From Alistipes onderdonkii (lineage in GTDB: Bacteria; Bacteroidota; Bacteroidia; Bacteroidales; Rikenellaceae): a stretch of DNA of 64,000 bases. A model generated the notes under the pieces. It searched no databases. It was not told the DNA's origin and saw only the letters and a list, made by a program, of their open reading frames with translations. This document shows positions 54,220 through 62,563 of the stretch, one piece after another (position 1 is the stretch's first letter; each line of letters opens with the position of its first letter). A program made the translations under genes and the position numbers. The stretch spans positions 682,001 to 746,000 of the forward strand of contig NZ_CP102251.1 in the NCBI RefSeq assembly GCF_025145285.1, read 5' to 3'.

Positions 54220-54254
54220 GTCCTTTCCGCAGCGACAGCAATCAAATATTTTTG
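54220..54254 (+). promoter_or_regulatory. Late promoter 5 (fibre genes)
   Basis: GTCCTTTC at 54220-54227, 19 bp, TATTTTTG (54247-54254). The same spacing as late promoter 4. Confidence 0.75.
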
Positions 54255-54269
54255 CATAAAACAAGAACC

Positions 54270-55070
54270 ATGACATCGTATAGACGCTGGAACATACTTA
54301 CCGACCTTACCTACATAGAAACATTCTATGAACGGCAAAGTGACGGTACTCTTGTAAAAGCGGCAATTCCGGACGCGGGAATCGATTTCACCATCGACTA
54401 TTTTACAGATGGAGCAACCCACTTCAAAGCGTCCCGCATTGACGGAGTTTACAAAGACTGCCGTCAGGTTGATGAATACTCGCTCGAAGTATTCATCCCG
54501 TTATCGCGCAGGCGCATGTGCAAAGGAGAGCTTCGCCGGGAACTCACCTTGACAATCCCCGATGATAATTTTTTAAATCAGATAAAAAGCATATGCTTCC
54601 CCGCCAAAACAGGGCTATTCCTTTGGTTTGGCCCATCAGACAATTTTAAGCAGACAGCCTACGGAGAGGCGATAATTGCCACGATAATCAATGCCTCATA
54701 CGATATTATCGACCTCACGAGTTCTGCATATCCTGCCACCTGCCTCAAGATTATGGAAAAGCTCGAAAAAGGCATTACGGCGAATATCTACATAAAAGAA
54801 AGGGCGGAACTCCCCCAACAATCTATTATTCAAGTTCAAAAAGCAGACGGGGGCTATCAATTATTTACAGGAATATTCGAAACATCGGAGGAAGACGGAA
54901 CAATCAAAATTTACCAAATCTACTATCTGGTAAATAGAACCGACGGCGTTGTAACAAGGAAACGATACGATAGATTCCCCGCAGTGGCATCCGCGGGCGA
55001 CTACATCAAAAAAACCGACCGCCTGATCCTCGGCGGATACAGCCCGGCCGACCTGAAGAGCAACAGTTAA
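54270..55070 (+). CDS. Tail protein upstream of the fibres
   Basis: A 266-aa protein (MTSYRRWNILTDLTYIETFY) with alternating beta strands. No family recognised. Starts 15 bp after late promoter 5. Confidence 0.55.
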   Translation: MTSYRRWNILTDLTYIETFYERQSDGTLVKAAIPDAGIDFTIDYFTDGATHFKASRIDGVYKDCRQVDEYSLEVFIPLSRRRMCKGELRRELTLTIPDDNFLNQIKSICFPAKTGLFLWFGPSDNFKQTAYGEAIIATIINASYDIIDLTSSAYPATCLKIMEKLEKGITANIYIKERAELPQQSIIQVQKADGGYQLFTGIFETSEEDGTIKIYQIYYLVNRTDGVVTRKRYDRFPAVASAGDYIKKTDRLILGGYSPADLKSNS

Positions 55071-55082
55071 ATACACAATATC

Positions 55083-56195
55083 ATGGCAGAAAATCAAACT
55101 TTAGCGGTATTGCAGGAAATCCTGCTCAAATCCCGCATCAAATTCGTAACGGGCACCGAAGCCGAATGGACGGCAGCGAATCCCGTCCTGCTCGACGGCG
55201 AGTACGGACTTATCCGGGGTAGTTCGCCACTGAAATACAAGGTCGGCGACGGCACGAAGACATGGTCGGCGCTCGGCTGGGGCAATGTCACCTCTCTTGC
55301 CCAGCTCACGGCCGACGCAACGCATCGGCTCGTGACCGATGCCGAAAAAACAGGGTGGAATGAGAAAGCGGACGTGTTTACATTCAACTACGAAGGCTAC
55401 CTGAACCCGCCGACCGGAGGACTCAACCCGCAGGGACAAGTCGCAAAAAACATCGTCGCGGCGATCAATGCGAATAAAAAATGCGTTGTGGTCGCACAAA
55501 ATGTCGCCGTGCAGGAGATCGAAGATTCTATAAGCGGTTTCGTTTCCATCACCGAGGTTTCCGCTTCGGCCGTCACCGGATTGATCGATACTATCCGCAT
55601 GGCCTCGGACGACAGCGGTCGCACGGTATTCCTCGCTACTGCTTCCATCACGTTCAAGTCCGACGGCACCGTGACGACGGCGGCAGTCCCTTACACCGGG
55701 CGTATCGTCATGGAAGATGCCCTGCCCGAATACAGCACGGAGAAAGCTCCGACGGTTAGCGGGTTCGCCGCGACCTACTACCTCACGCGGAACGGCAGCC
55801 GTATCGGCGTGCCGATCAACATCCCGCTCGATCAGGTGCTGCGCGGATCATCCATCAAGACCGTGGTGACGGCCAATTCGCCTTACTCCGGGGCCAAGGT
55901 CGGCGACAAGTACATCGAGTTCCTCTTCCAGAACAACAACACCCCGCAGTACCTGCCCGTGCAGGATCTCGTCGATGTCTACACGGGCGACGACCAGTAT
56001 ATCCAAGTGACGGAGTCGAACGTAATCAAGCTCAACTACTCCGTGCTGTCGTTGAAACTGGCGGCCGACTTGAAGAAGTCATACGACAACTTTTACGACC
56101 CGAAGGGTGCCGGAGAGGCAGCGGCAAAAGCGGCCATCGACGAGTTCAAGGCGAGTACGTTCGTCATTCAGTGTACCATCCCCGGAATGAACTGA
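55083..56195 (+). CDS. Tail fibre protein with tail-needle-like N terminus
   Basis: A 370-aa protein. The N-terminal KFVTGTEAEWTAANPVLLDG, GEYG and KYKVGDGTKTWSALGW segment is the usual module that attaches phage fibres (seen also at 56200 and 57148). The central part ends in GFAATYYLTRNGSRIGVPIN, a module that recurs at 58582. Likely receptor-binding. Confidence 0.75.
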   Translation: MAENQTLAVLQEILLKSRIKFVTGTEAEWTAANPVLLDGEYGLIRGSSPLKYKVGDGTKTWSALGWGNVTSLAQLTADATHRLVTDAEKTGWNEKADVFTFNYEGYLNPPTGGLNPQGQVAKNIVAAINANKKCVVVAQNVAVQEIEDSISGFVSITEVSASAVTGLIDTIRMASDDSGRTVFLATASITFKSDGTVTTAAVPYTGRIVMEDALPEYSTEKAPTVSGFAATYYLTRNGSRIGVPINIPLDQVLRGSSIKTVVTANSPYSGAKVGDKYIEFLFQNNNTPQYLPVQDLVDVYTGDDQYIQVTESNVIKLNYSVLSLKLAADLKKSYDNFYDPKGAGEAAAKAAIDEFKASTFVIQCTIPGMN

Positions 56196-56199
56196 CGCT

Positions 56200-56805
56200 A
56201 TGGCAGCTACTGAAAAGATAACCGGGCGGGTTCAATTCCCGATGTTTACGGCGGCCGCACTGGCCGCCGCAAATCCGGTGCTTCTCAAAGGCGAAGTCGT
56301 GTACGAATCCGACACACGCAGGCGGAAAATCGGCGACGGTGTTACCGCATGGAAGTCTCTCCCCTACGAGTCGGATGGTGAAATGGCAGGCAGTATTCAC
56401 GCTTCACAGATCACTACGGACGCAACGCACCGTTTCGTGACCGACAGCGAGAAAAAGACGTGGGGCGATAAGGCCGCCAAAGACCTGTCGAACGTAACGC
56501 TGACAAAAGCGCTCTCATCCAACGGTTACTACAAAGCACCGGACGGGCTGATGTTTCAATGGGGGATATCCCCCGGCGGGGCGTATCAGTACTATTTCAG
56601 TCCTGCATTCATCGCAAAGCCGTTCGGATGCTTTCTGACGGCTTATTACGGCAACGGCAACGTTATCACAGCCGCGTCGTATGTGGAACTGACCGCCCAA
56701 TATTTACGCTACCAATCGCGCTGGGCGAACCTCACCGACAAGAACGGAGGTCTCGCATCCTCTACCGAAACCGTCCATTGGCTGGTGATCGGACGCTGGA
56801 AATAA
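56200..56805 (+). CDS. Tail fibre protein, second copy
   Basis: A 201-aa protein that shares the N-terminal module (FTAAALAAANPVLLKGEVVY, KIGDGVTAWKSLPY) and ends in a gp53-like module (APDGLMFQWGISPGGAYQYY). A second fibre or part of the fibre tip. Confidence 0.7.
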   Translation: MAATEKITGRVQFPMFTAAALAAANPVLLKGEVVYESDTRRRKIGDGVTAWKSLPYESDGEMAGSIHASQITTDATHRFVTDSEKKTWGDKAAKDLSNVTLTKALSSNGYYKAPDGLMFQWGISPGGAYQYYFSPAFIAKPFGCFLTAYYGNGNVITAASYVELTAQYLRYQSRWANLTDKNGGLASSTETVHWLVIGRWK

Positions 56806-56818
56806 AATACAGGAAGCT

Positions 56819-57151
56819 ATGAAATACTGGAAGCAAGGATTTTATGACGAACCCGTCGAGGGCGGTGTAGAGATCACCGACGAGAGGTGGTTGGAACTGA
56901 TCGACGGGCAGGCAGCAGGTATGCTGATTACCGAGGATGAGCAGGGCAGCCCTGTTTTAACGGAATATGTCAATAGCGTCCCGGTGCCGACCTACGAACA
57001 GCGGGTGCAGCAAAGCATCCGAGAGCGGTATTCGGTCGACGACGAACTGGCGATACTCCGCCAGCGGGACACCAAGCCGGACGAGTTCGCGGCCTATTAC
57101 GAATACGCCGAGCAATGCAAAGCGCAGGCAAAAAAGCAGATGCAATTATGA
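56819..57151 (+). CDS. Fibre assembly-like small protein
   Basis: A 110-aa protein (MKYWKQGFYDEPVEGGVEIT) with an acidic, helical C terminus. Position between fibre genes suggests a fibre chaperone. Its TGA overlaps the next ATG. Confidence 0.6.
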   Translation: MKYWKQGFYDEPVEGGVEITDERWLELIDGQAAGMLITEDEQGSPVLTEYVNSVPVPTYEQRVQQSIRERYSVDDELAILRQRDTKPDEFAAYYEYAEQCKAQAKKQMQL

Positions 57152-57711
57152 TTGGAAGAATACAACACCCGAAATATACGGCAGCGGCGCTCAAAGCGGC
57201 CAATCCCTTACTACTCGATGGCGAGGTCGTCTACGAATCAGACACGGGTCGTCATAAGATCGGGGACGGAGTGAATAAGTGGACGGAATTACCCTATCCC
57301 ATGAATGCCGAAGCCGTCCCGGCGGTTACGTGGAAAGTACAGGGCGGAATGCTCTGCGTAAAGCCTGCCACGGACTTGAAAAATCCGATTCTGAAGCAAT
57401 GTTTCGTGGGCATCCTGCACTACAAAAACGCGAAGAAGCGATACCGCCGGAATCCTCAAACCGGGCAGACACAAAACCGTCCTCTGAATGCGGGGTTCAA
57501 GCTCGTACAGGACTCCTTCTCGCGGGATGAGGTAAACTGGACGTCAGTACGGATCAATCCCGTACCGTTCGACGCAACGAAGGTAAACGCCGCGGGCTGG
57601 ATGCCGATAATTTCCGTTGCAGACCTCTTGGAAAGGTGGGTCGTGTGCATTGCCGACCGCGGTTTCGTGGGGGGGGGGGGAAATTCGAGCTGCATCGCGG
57701 CACCAATATAG
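57148..57711 (+). CDS. Tail fibre protein with phase-variable C terminus
   Basis: A 187-aa protein sharing the attachment module (YTAAALKAANPLLLDGEVVY, HKIGDGVNKWTEL). Near residue 175 a run of 12 G (57669-57680) encodes VGGGG, after which the frame ends 10 aa later. If the run lost two G or gained one, translation would continue in another frame to 57884, giving about 67 further residues (KFELHRGTNIGD and onward); the third frame gives about 40. So three C termini are possible. This is a classic design for varying a receptor-binding tip. Confidence 0.75.
   Translation: MIGRIQHPKYTAAALKAANPLLLDGEVVYESDTGRHKIGDGVNKWTELPYPMNAEAVPAVTWKVQGGMLCVKPATDLKNPILKQCFVGILHYKNAKKRYRRNPQTGQTQNRPLNAGFKLVQDSFSRDEVNWTSVRINPVPFDATKVNAAGWMPIISVADLLERWVVCIADRGFVGGGGNSSCIAAPI
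57669..57680 (+). repeat. G12 tract in a tail-fibre gene
   Basis: Twelve consecutive G on the coding strand, the longest homopolymer of the window. Confidence 0.95.
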
Positions 57712-57884
57712 GCGACCGCGGCGGAAAGATGGAGGATTCCGGGAAGCGCAGGATGCAGGTTTCATTTTACGGAGGAGTAGTATTGTTTACGGGTAATCCT
57801 CAATACCGAACCGAGGGGGCACGCGCCTATTTCAGAGTAATAGCCCGAAACTACGATGAAACGGCAACGATAGTACATGTATAA
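57681..57884 (+). other. Alternative-frame C terminus of the phase-variable fibre
   Basis: In the frame reached by +1 or -2 G, this segment encodes about 67 residues including GGKMEDSGKRRMQVSFYGG and ending YDETATIVHV. Its beta-rich, ordered composition looks like real protein, which suggests that the longer form is the functional tip. It is out of frame in the sequenced state. Confidence 0.65.
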
Positions 57885-58002
57885 CTTTTTTGACGGGGTG
57901 TGACCGATAACAAATATTCCTTTGCGGGAGATGGTTGTATTATGACTCATTCACTGGGGATTTACTTAACCTTACTCGTCATTTTTTTGAAATTTCTGAA
58001 CT

Positions 58003-58557
58003 ATGATAGACCATATTTTCGCGGCGATACGTCCGCAGCTCATCATTCTCACGATCGTTTACCTGCTCGTACTGTTCGTGATTTTCCTCGACCTATGGGC
58101 AGGCATCCGGAAAGCCCGCAAACGCGGGGAGCTGCGCTCATCGCTCGGCTACCGCAAGACCGTCGAGAAGATCGCCAAGTATTTCAACCTGATTTTCGTG
58201 GTAACGGCCATCGACGCGGTGCAGATGCTGACCGTATGGCAGATCAACGAGCAGACCGGGAGCCGCCTGCCGCTGATTCCGATTCTGACGGTATTGGGGG
58301 CCATGTTCATCGGCTTCATCGAGCTGAAGAGCGTATATGAGAAGTCCGAGGATAAAGAAAAGGCCAAGATTGCGGATGCGGCGGCCGCGCTGGGTTCGGC
58401 GTTGAAGAACCGGGAGACGCAGGGCATCGTGGCCGCGGTGCTGGAGTACATGGAGAGGGCAGGTCGGCAGTCCGGCAGCCCCCGCGGCCCGGCCAGAAGC
58501 GAGCAAGCCCCCGGCCCCGAATTCATGCCGAACCCGGATATTTACGACGAAGAGTAA
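58003..58557 (+). CDS. Holin
   Basis: A 184-aa protein with three hydrophobic segments (about residues 12-35, 58-80 and 90-110) and a Pro/Ala/Gly-rich cytoplasmic tail ending NPDIYDEE. The layout matches phage_holin_4-type proteins. It would form membrane lesions that release the endolysin. Confidence 0.75.
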   Translation: MIDHIFAAIRPQLIILTIVYLLVLFVIFLDLWAGIRKARKRGELRSSLGYRKTVEKIAKYFNLIFVVTAIDAVQMLTVWQINEQTGSRLPLIPILTVLGAMFIGFIELKSVYEKSEDKEKAKIADAAAALGSALKNRETQGIVAAVLEYMERAGRQSGSPRGPARSEQAPGPEFMPNPDIYDEE

Positions 58558-58581
58558 AAACCACTCAAACACCATACTACC

Positions 58582-58794
58582 ATGAAAGCAAATTACACCC
58601 TTGAGAAAGTGGAAACAGAAGACGGTTTTGCCGCCACTTATCTCCTGATGTGCGACGGCTATCAGGTCGGCTCGGCAATCAATATCCCGGATATTGTAAA
58701 AGGAGCGAAAATTATCTCGGCAGCTGGTGGCCGCGAGGCGCTCGTGATCAATGTAAAAGGACGAATAGGAAGACCGCGGCATATAAAATTATAA
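58582..58794 (+). CDS. Small protein with a fibre-derived module
   Basis: A 70-aa protein. GFAATYLLMCDGYQVGSAIN is closely related to the GFAATYYLTRNG module of the fibre at 55083. It may have arisen by duplication of a fibre segment, or be a cap for the fibre tip. Function unknown. Confidence 0.55.
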   Translation: MKANYTLEKVETEDGFAATYLLMCDGYQVGSAINIPDIVKGAKIISAAGGREALVINVKGRIGRPRHIKL

Positions 58795-58808
58795 AGGCGA
58801 CCAAGATC

Positions 58809-59309
58809 ATGACACCGAAAGAATTTAAGAAAACCTACTGGCCGGACATCGCAGCCTCCTGCGAGGAAACCGGGCTGAACCCGCTCTTCGTGGCCGCGCA
58901 GGCCGCGCTCGAAACCGGCTGGGGGAAGTCCGCCATCGGGCACAACCTGTTCGGCATAACCGCCACGAAGAAGTGGCGCGGGGCGGTGAAATACGTGCGG
59001 ACGTTCGAGTATTTCGACGACGACAAGCAGGGCCACCGATTCCCCAAAGTACACTCCATTACGCGGATGCCGGACGGGCGCTACAAATATGTCGTGGATC
59101 GCGCCTTCCGAGATTATACGTCTGTCAGGGAGTGTCTGACCGACCACTCCCGAATTCTGCTGACCGAACGCTATGCCCCCGCGATGCCGTACAAGGACGA
59201 CGTGTACCAGTTCGCCTACCGGGTTGCAGCCTGCGGCTACTGTACAGCCAAGCCGGCGGATTATGCGGGTCTGATTCTCAAAATCTCCAAAACGCTCGAA
59301 AAGGCATGA
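58809..59309 (+). CDS. Endolysin, glucosaminidase type
   Basis: A 166-aa protein with AAQAALETGWGKSAIGHNLF, the catalytic region of GH73-type glucosaminidases (catalytic Glu at 35), and a CGYCTAK end. It would cut cell-wall glycan for release. It lies after the holin; no signal peptide is present, in line with holin-dependent export. Confidence 0.85.
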   Translation: MTPKEFKKTYWPDIAASCEETGLNPLFVAAQAALETGWGKSAIGHNLFGITATKKWRGAVKYVRTFEYFDDDKQGHRFPKVHSITRMPDGRYKYVVDRAFRDYTSVRECLTDHSRILLTERYAPAMPYKDDVYQFAYRVAACGYCTAKPADYAGLILKISKTLEKA

Positions 59310-59920
59310 AACGCTTCCTGCTCATAGCCCTGATTATAGCGGGCGGCCTGTTGTGGGTGCAGAGTGCGCGGCTCCGCTCGGAAAAACGCGAACGCCGTCG
59401 GTTGGAGTCGAACCAGACCGCGCTGATGTCAGATGTCGAAATCTACCGGACAAAGGCAGGCAAGGCCGCCGCGTCGAACATGGTGCTGAATCTCCGCGTC
59501 TCGGAGCTGGAGCGGCTCCGGGCGGCGGATGCCGAGAGCATCCGCGACCTCGGCATTAAACTCAAGCGGGTGGAATCAACGGCCAAGACGGCGACAGCGA
59601 CCGTCGTAGAGCTGCGGGCGAAGCTCCGGGACACGGCCGTCGTCCGGGAAACTTCGGCCGGGGCAGTCATTATCGACTCGATGCGGACATTCCGCTGGCG
59701 AGATCCGTGGGTGACTGTCGAAGGGTTGATCGAGCGCGACTCGGTCGCGTGCCGCGTGGAGAGCATCGACACCCTTCGGCAGGTCGTGCATCGGGTGCCG
59801 CGGCGCTTCCTCTTCATCCGCTGGGGAACCAAAGCGATACGGCAGGAGGTCATGTCGTCGAACCCGCACACGCGAATCGTATACACCGATTATATCGAAC
59901 TTAAAAAACGGAACCGATGA
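59306..59920 (+). CDS. Spanin-like membrane coiled-coil protein (DUF6549-like)
   Basis: A 204-aa protein with one N-terminal membrane helix (LLIALIIAGGLLWVQSARL) and a long coiled coil (residues 22-110), then a soluble tail. The layout is that of an inner-membrane spanin, which fuses the membranes at lysis. In Bacteroidota phages this family is usually found between endolysin and the next gene. Confidence 0.65.
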   Translation: MKRFLLIALIIAGGLLWVQSARLRSEKRERRRLESNQTALMSDVEIYRTKAGKAAASNMVLNLRVSELERLRAADAESIRDLGIKLKRVESTAKTATATVVELRAKLRDTAVVRETSAGAVIIDSMRTFRWRDPWVTVEGLIERDSVACRVESIDTLRQVVHRVPRRFLFIRWGTKAIRQEVMSSNPHTRIVYTDYIELKKRNR

Positions 59921-60390
59921 AGAAATTTCTGAAAACAACATGGGCGGTACTACTCTACTTGTGGCAGCTCCCGCAGAACCTGCTCGGCCTTACGTACTTG
60001 GCATTCTGTTTCGACCGCGTGAAAATCACCGAGCAACGCGGGGCCGTGTTCTATGCGACGAAGCATGTCCGGGGCGGCATGACGCTTGGGCGGTACGTCT
60101 TTATCGCGCCGGGGAACATCGACCGGGAACCGGTATACGACCATGAGTTCGGCCACGTCCGACAGTCGCGGCGCTGGGGCTGGCTATGGTTGCCCGTATT
60201 CGCGATTCCGAGCGGCCTGCATAGCCTTTTCTGCCGCGCGGCGAACTACTACCACTTTTACACGGAGAGGTCGGCAAATCGGCTCGGAGGCGTGCCCAAC
60301 TATGCCGGGGAATACCACTACCACATGGACGGCTTGATCGTCACCTATTGGGACAAGCTGGTCGAACTCAAGGACAAATATTTCAAATGA
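59917..60390 (+). CDS. HExxH metalloprotease-like membrane protein
   Basis: A 157-aa protein with a hydrophobic N-terminal segment and DHEFGHVRQSRR, which holds an HExxH zinc motif at 76-80, then a second hydrophobic segment (WLWLPVFAIPSGL). It is a frequent Bacteroidota phage protein next to lysis genes; its substrate is unknown. Confidence 0.7.
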   Translation: MKKFLKTTWAVLLYLWQLPQNLLGLTYLAFCFDRVKITEQRGAVFYATKHVRGGMTLGRYVFIAPGNIDREPVYDHEFGHVRQSRRWGWLWLPVFAIPSGLHSLFCRAANYYHFYTERSANRLGGVPNYAGEYHYHMDGLIVTYWDKLVELKDKYFK

Positions 60391-60392
60391 CA

Positions 60393-60419
60393 AAATCCCT
60401 CGCCATTGGCGGGGGATTT
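60393..60419 (+). terminator. Terminator of the late operon
   Basis: AAATCCCTCGCC pairs with GGCGGGGGATTT around a 3-nt loop (one G-T pair), then ATTG. Confidence 0.75.
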
Positions 60420-60447
60420 ATTGTCTGGTACTCTATTGAGTGAGAAA

Positions 60448-61164
60448 TCACAATGCCTTCATTGCTTGCGACCACGACTCCAAATACTCCTTTTGAACAT
60501 CAGGCGAAATGGATGACAATATTTTTTTACAGATCGTACAAAGTATATCTTTAATGTCATTGGCTTGCTTGGCAATGCAATCATCTATATCGACATGAAT
60601 TGTGACAACTTTCCGATTTCCATCTGACGTGGTGTATTTTAGATAGCAAAAACCGTTTTTTGTCACGGTTGATGGACTTATAAATATTTGGGCTATTATT
60701 TTCCCTTTTATAATATTCCTATCTGTGGCATGACACACATCATCCCGGATTCTCCTAATCTTATTGATCTCTGGGTAGTCATCGAAATAATTTAGTTCTT
60801 TCTTTTTTAAAATTATTTTAAAAATAGTTGTTGCCGCATCTTGTTGTAAGTAAAATGCATTAAGAAGCCCATAAATGTAAAGTGCATCCCCATGAATGTA
60901 ATCGATTTGGTCTATTTCCTGATATTTATCTATGGCTCTTTGGCTGTCCCTAATAACATCCATCGCAGCACATAATTGCGCCCAATGTTCGCGAGACAGA
61001 TTCGAATAATAATGCTCGTGAATGGTCGGAATATTTATCATATCCCTTAACAAACTGTTATAGTCAGAAACTGTATTCAATGTTTTATCAGGTACAGTCC
61101 CGTCGACATAGTGTGTTGTACCATTTATAGTAACAACAAAGCCATCAAAATCATCCGTATGCAT
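60448..61164 (-). CDS. AT-rich moron with HEPN-like motif
   Basis: A 238-aa protein on the minus strand, mostly helical. Near residues 138-146 RIRDDVCHA holds R140-x4-H145, the RX4-6H motif of HEPN RNases, after a helix-rich region (DALYIYGLLNAFYLQQDAAT). The gene is visibly more AT-rich than the surrounding phage genes, so it may have been acquired separately. Its place between the lysis module and the integrase is a common site for phage-carried defence genes. The HEPN call is inference. Confidence 0.5.
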   Translation of the reverse strand: MHTDDFDGFVVTINGTTHYVDGTVPDKTLNTVSDYNSLLRDMINIPTIHEHYYSNLSREHWAQLCAAMDVIRDSQRAIDKYQEIDQIDYIHGDALYIYGLLNAFYLQQDAATTIFKIILKKKELNYFDDYPEINKIRRIRDDVCHATDRNIIKGKIIAQIFISPSTVTKNGFCYLKYTTSDGNRKVVTIHVDIDDCIAKQANDIKDILCTICKKILSSISPDVQKEYLESWSQAMKAL

Positions 61165-61228
61165 ACGCCAAATTATTTATTACTGTTGGTTAGGCAAAGA
61201 TAACAAAAATACATTCCAGAAATTCACA

Positions 61229-62410
61229 TTATAAAACGCCCTGATAATTCAATAAAAGCGGATTTGCATCCCGAATATCCTGCGGCGTATACACATCGGT
61301 CATCAATAACGACGAGTGCCGCGCCTGTTCTTTAACCGAAAGGGTATCATACCCAGCACGGAGCATCGCGGTAATTCCGGTATCCTTCAGACTATAAAAT
61401 TTGTACTCTTTGGGAAAGTGGAGAGCAGGGCGGATTTTCCTGCTCCAAAAGTCGCGGTAAGTCTTTTCGTTTACCCATTCCGGCCCCGGTCTGAAATCCT
61501 TGGAAAAAATATAGTAGGTACTCGGAGCGTCAAAATACCCAAGTTCGGCCATCAACTCAATAATTTTCTGGGGTATAGTAACACATGCCGAACGCTTGTT
61601 TTTCGAGATTGTATCGTCAATATAGACCGTCTGTTTACTGACGGATATATCACACAGCCGGAGTTTGGCAATCTCCTTCGGACGGATAAGCATGTAGTGC
61701 AGAAAGTAGCAAACCAAAAGGAAGTAGCGGTTATTCTCCTGAAGCCAATCATGCAGGCGTTGCATATCATCCACAGCAATAACCTTGCGTTCTTTCTTGA
61801 GCAAAGCCTTGCCAATACTGACCAACCCATCCGTCGGTTTTTCTTTGATATACAGATGTTGCACCAAAAAGGCGCTGAACGACCGAAGGAAAGCCAAATA
61901 ATTGTTGCGTGTGCGTGGAGAATTCTCCCGTTCAATATAGACATAGTCCAGAAAACGAACACAGAAAGCCCGGTCGAATTGATAAACATACCGTATAGAC
62001 ACCCGCTGATTATCATTCCATTCTTCCATTATGCGAGCAAAACAGATATAATCGTGGTGCGTTGATGCCCGGTGTACTCCGTCATTCAAGAGTTTGGTGA
62101 TGTAATTTCGATAATGTATCAGCGTGTCGGAAAATAGTTTGTAGGAGCGGTCGGCATCAGCCTCTATCCAAGGATTCCAGCCAGCTTCCAGCTTTGCAGA
62201 CAGCCGGTGACATACCTGCGCGGCATATTGCCGTTTCTGGGAGGCCGTCCCGACGGAATTGATTTTTATCCGCTTTCGACGCATTTCGCCTTTTGCTGGG
62301 TCGAAGGCGTAAAAACTGATAAACCAGCAAGCGCCCGTATGCAAACGGGGATAAGTGTACGAGAGAATCTCGTTTAACGCAGAATTTCGCGCAGTTTTTA
62401 CAGACAACAT
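61229..62410 (-). CDS. Tyrosine-type site-specific integrase
   Basis: A 393-aa recombinase with an N-terminal arm-binding part and a SAM-like core-binding domain (residues 90-195). The catalytic domain has RPKEIAKL with R243, LKDTG at 341-345 in place of the HxxR motif (a known feature of Bacteroidota integrases), RHSSLL with H365 and the nucleophile Y374 in MTDVYTP. It starts 154 bp before the right repeat and would integrate and excise the prophage at the tRNA-like site. Confidence 0.92.
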   Translation of the reverse strand: MLSVKTARNSALNEILSYTYPRLHTGACWFISFYAFDPAKGEMRRKRIKINSVGTASQKRQYAAQVCHRLSAKLEAGWNPWIEADADRSYKLFSDTLIHYRNYITKLLNDGVHRASTHHDYICFARIMEEWNDNQRVSIRYVYQFDRAFCVRFLDYVYIERENSPRTRNNYLAFLRSFSAFLVQHLYIKEKPTDGLVSIGKALLKKERKVIAVDDMQRLHDWLQENNRYFLLVCYFLHYMLIRPKEIAKLRLCDISVSKQTVYIDDTISKNKRSACVTIPQKIIELMAELGYFDAPSTYYIFSKDFRPGPEWVNEKTYRDFWSRKIRPALHFPKEYKFYSLKDTGITAMLRAGYDTLSVKEQARHSSLLMTDVYTPQDIRDANPLLLNYQGVL

Positions 62411-62518
62411 TTTTTTACATTTTCGCTGTCAGCGACCCGACGCAAAAATGTAGAATGTTGATTTTCAGAACAATTCAGACAAATATTTTGTCCCGGAATT
62501 GTCCCGGCTATTTTAGAA

Positions 62519-62562
62519 AAAAGGCCGTAACTAACTATATTTCAGTTTGTTATCGGCCTTTA
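62519..62562. terminator. Hairpin next to the right attachment repeat
   Basis: AAGGCCGTAAC pairs with GTTATCGGCCTT around a long loop (one mismatch), ending in TTT. As at the left end, the hairpin directly abuts the tRNA-3'-end-like repeat. Confidence 0.65.
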
Positions 62563-62563
62563 A

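Noticed and set aside
57900..58340. An Arg/His-rich open frame over the holin gene
   Set aside because: It overlaps the holin in another frame and becomes low-complexity Arg/Ala/Asp, so it is a shadow frame.
61229..62410. An inactive integrase because HxxR is missing
   Set aside because: LKDTG at this site is a normal feature of many active Bacteroidota integrases; R243, H365 and Y374 are present.
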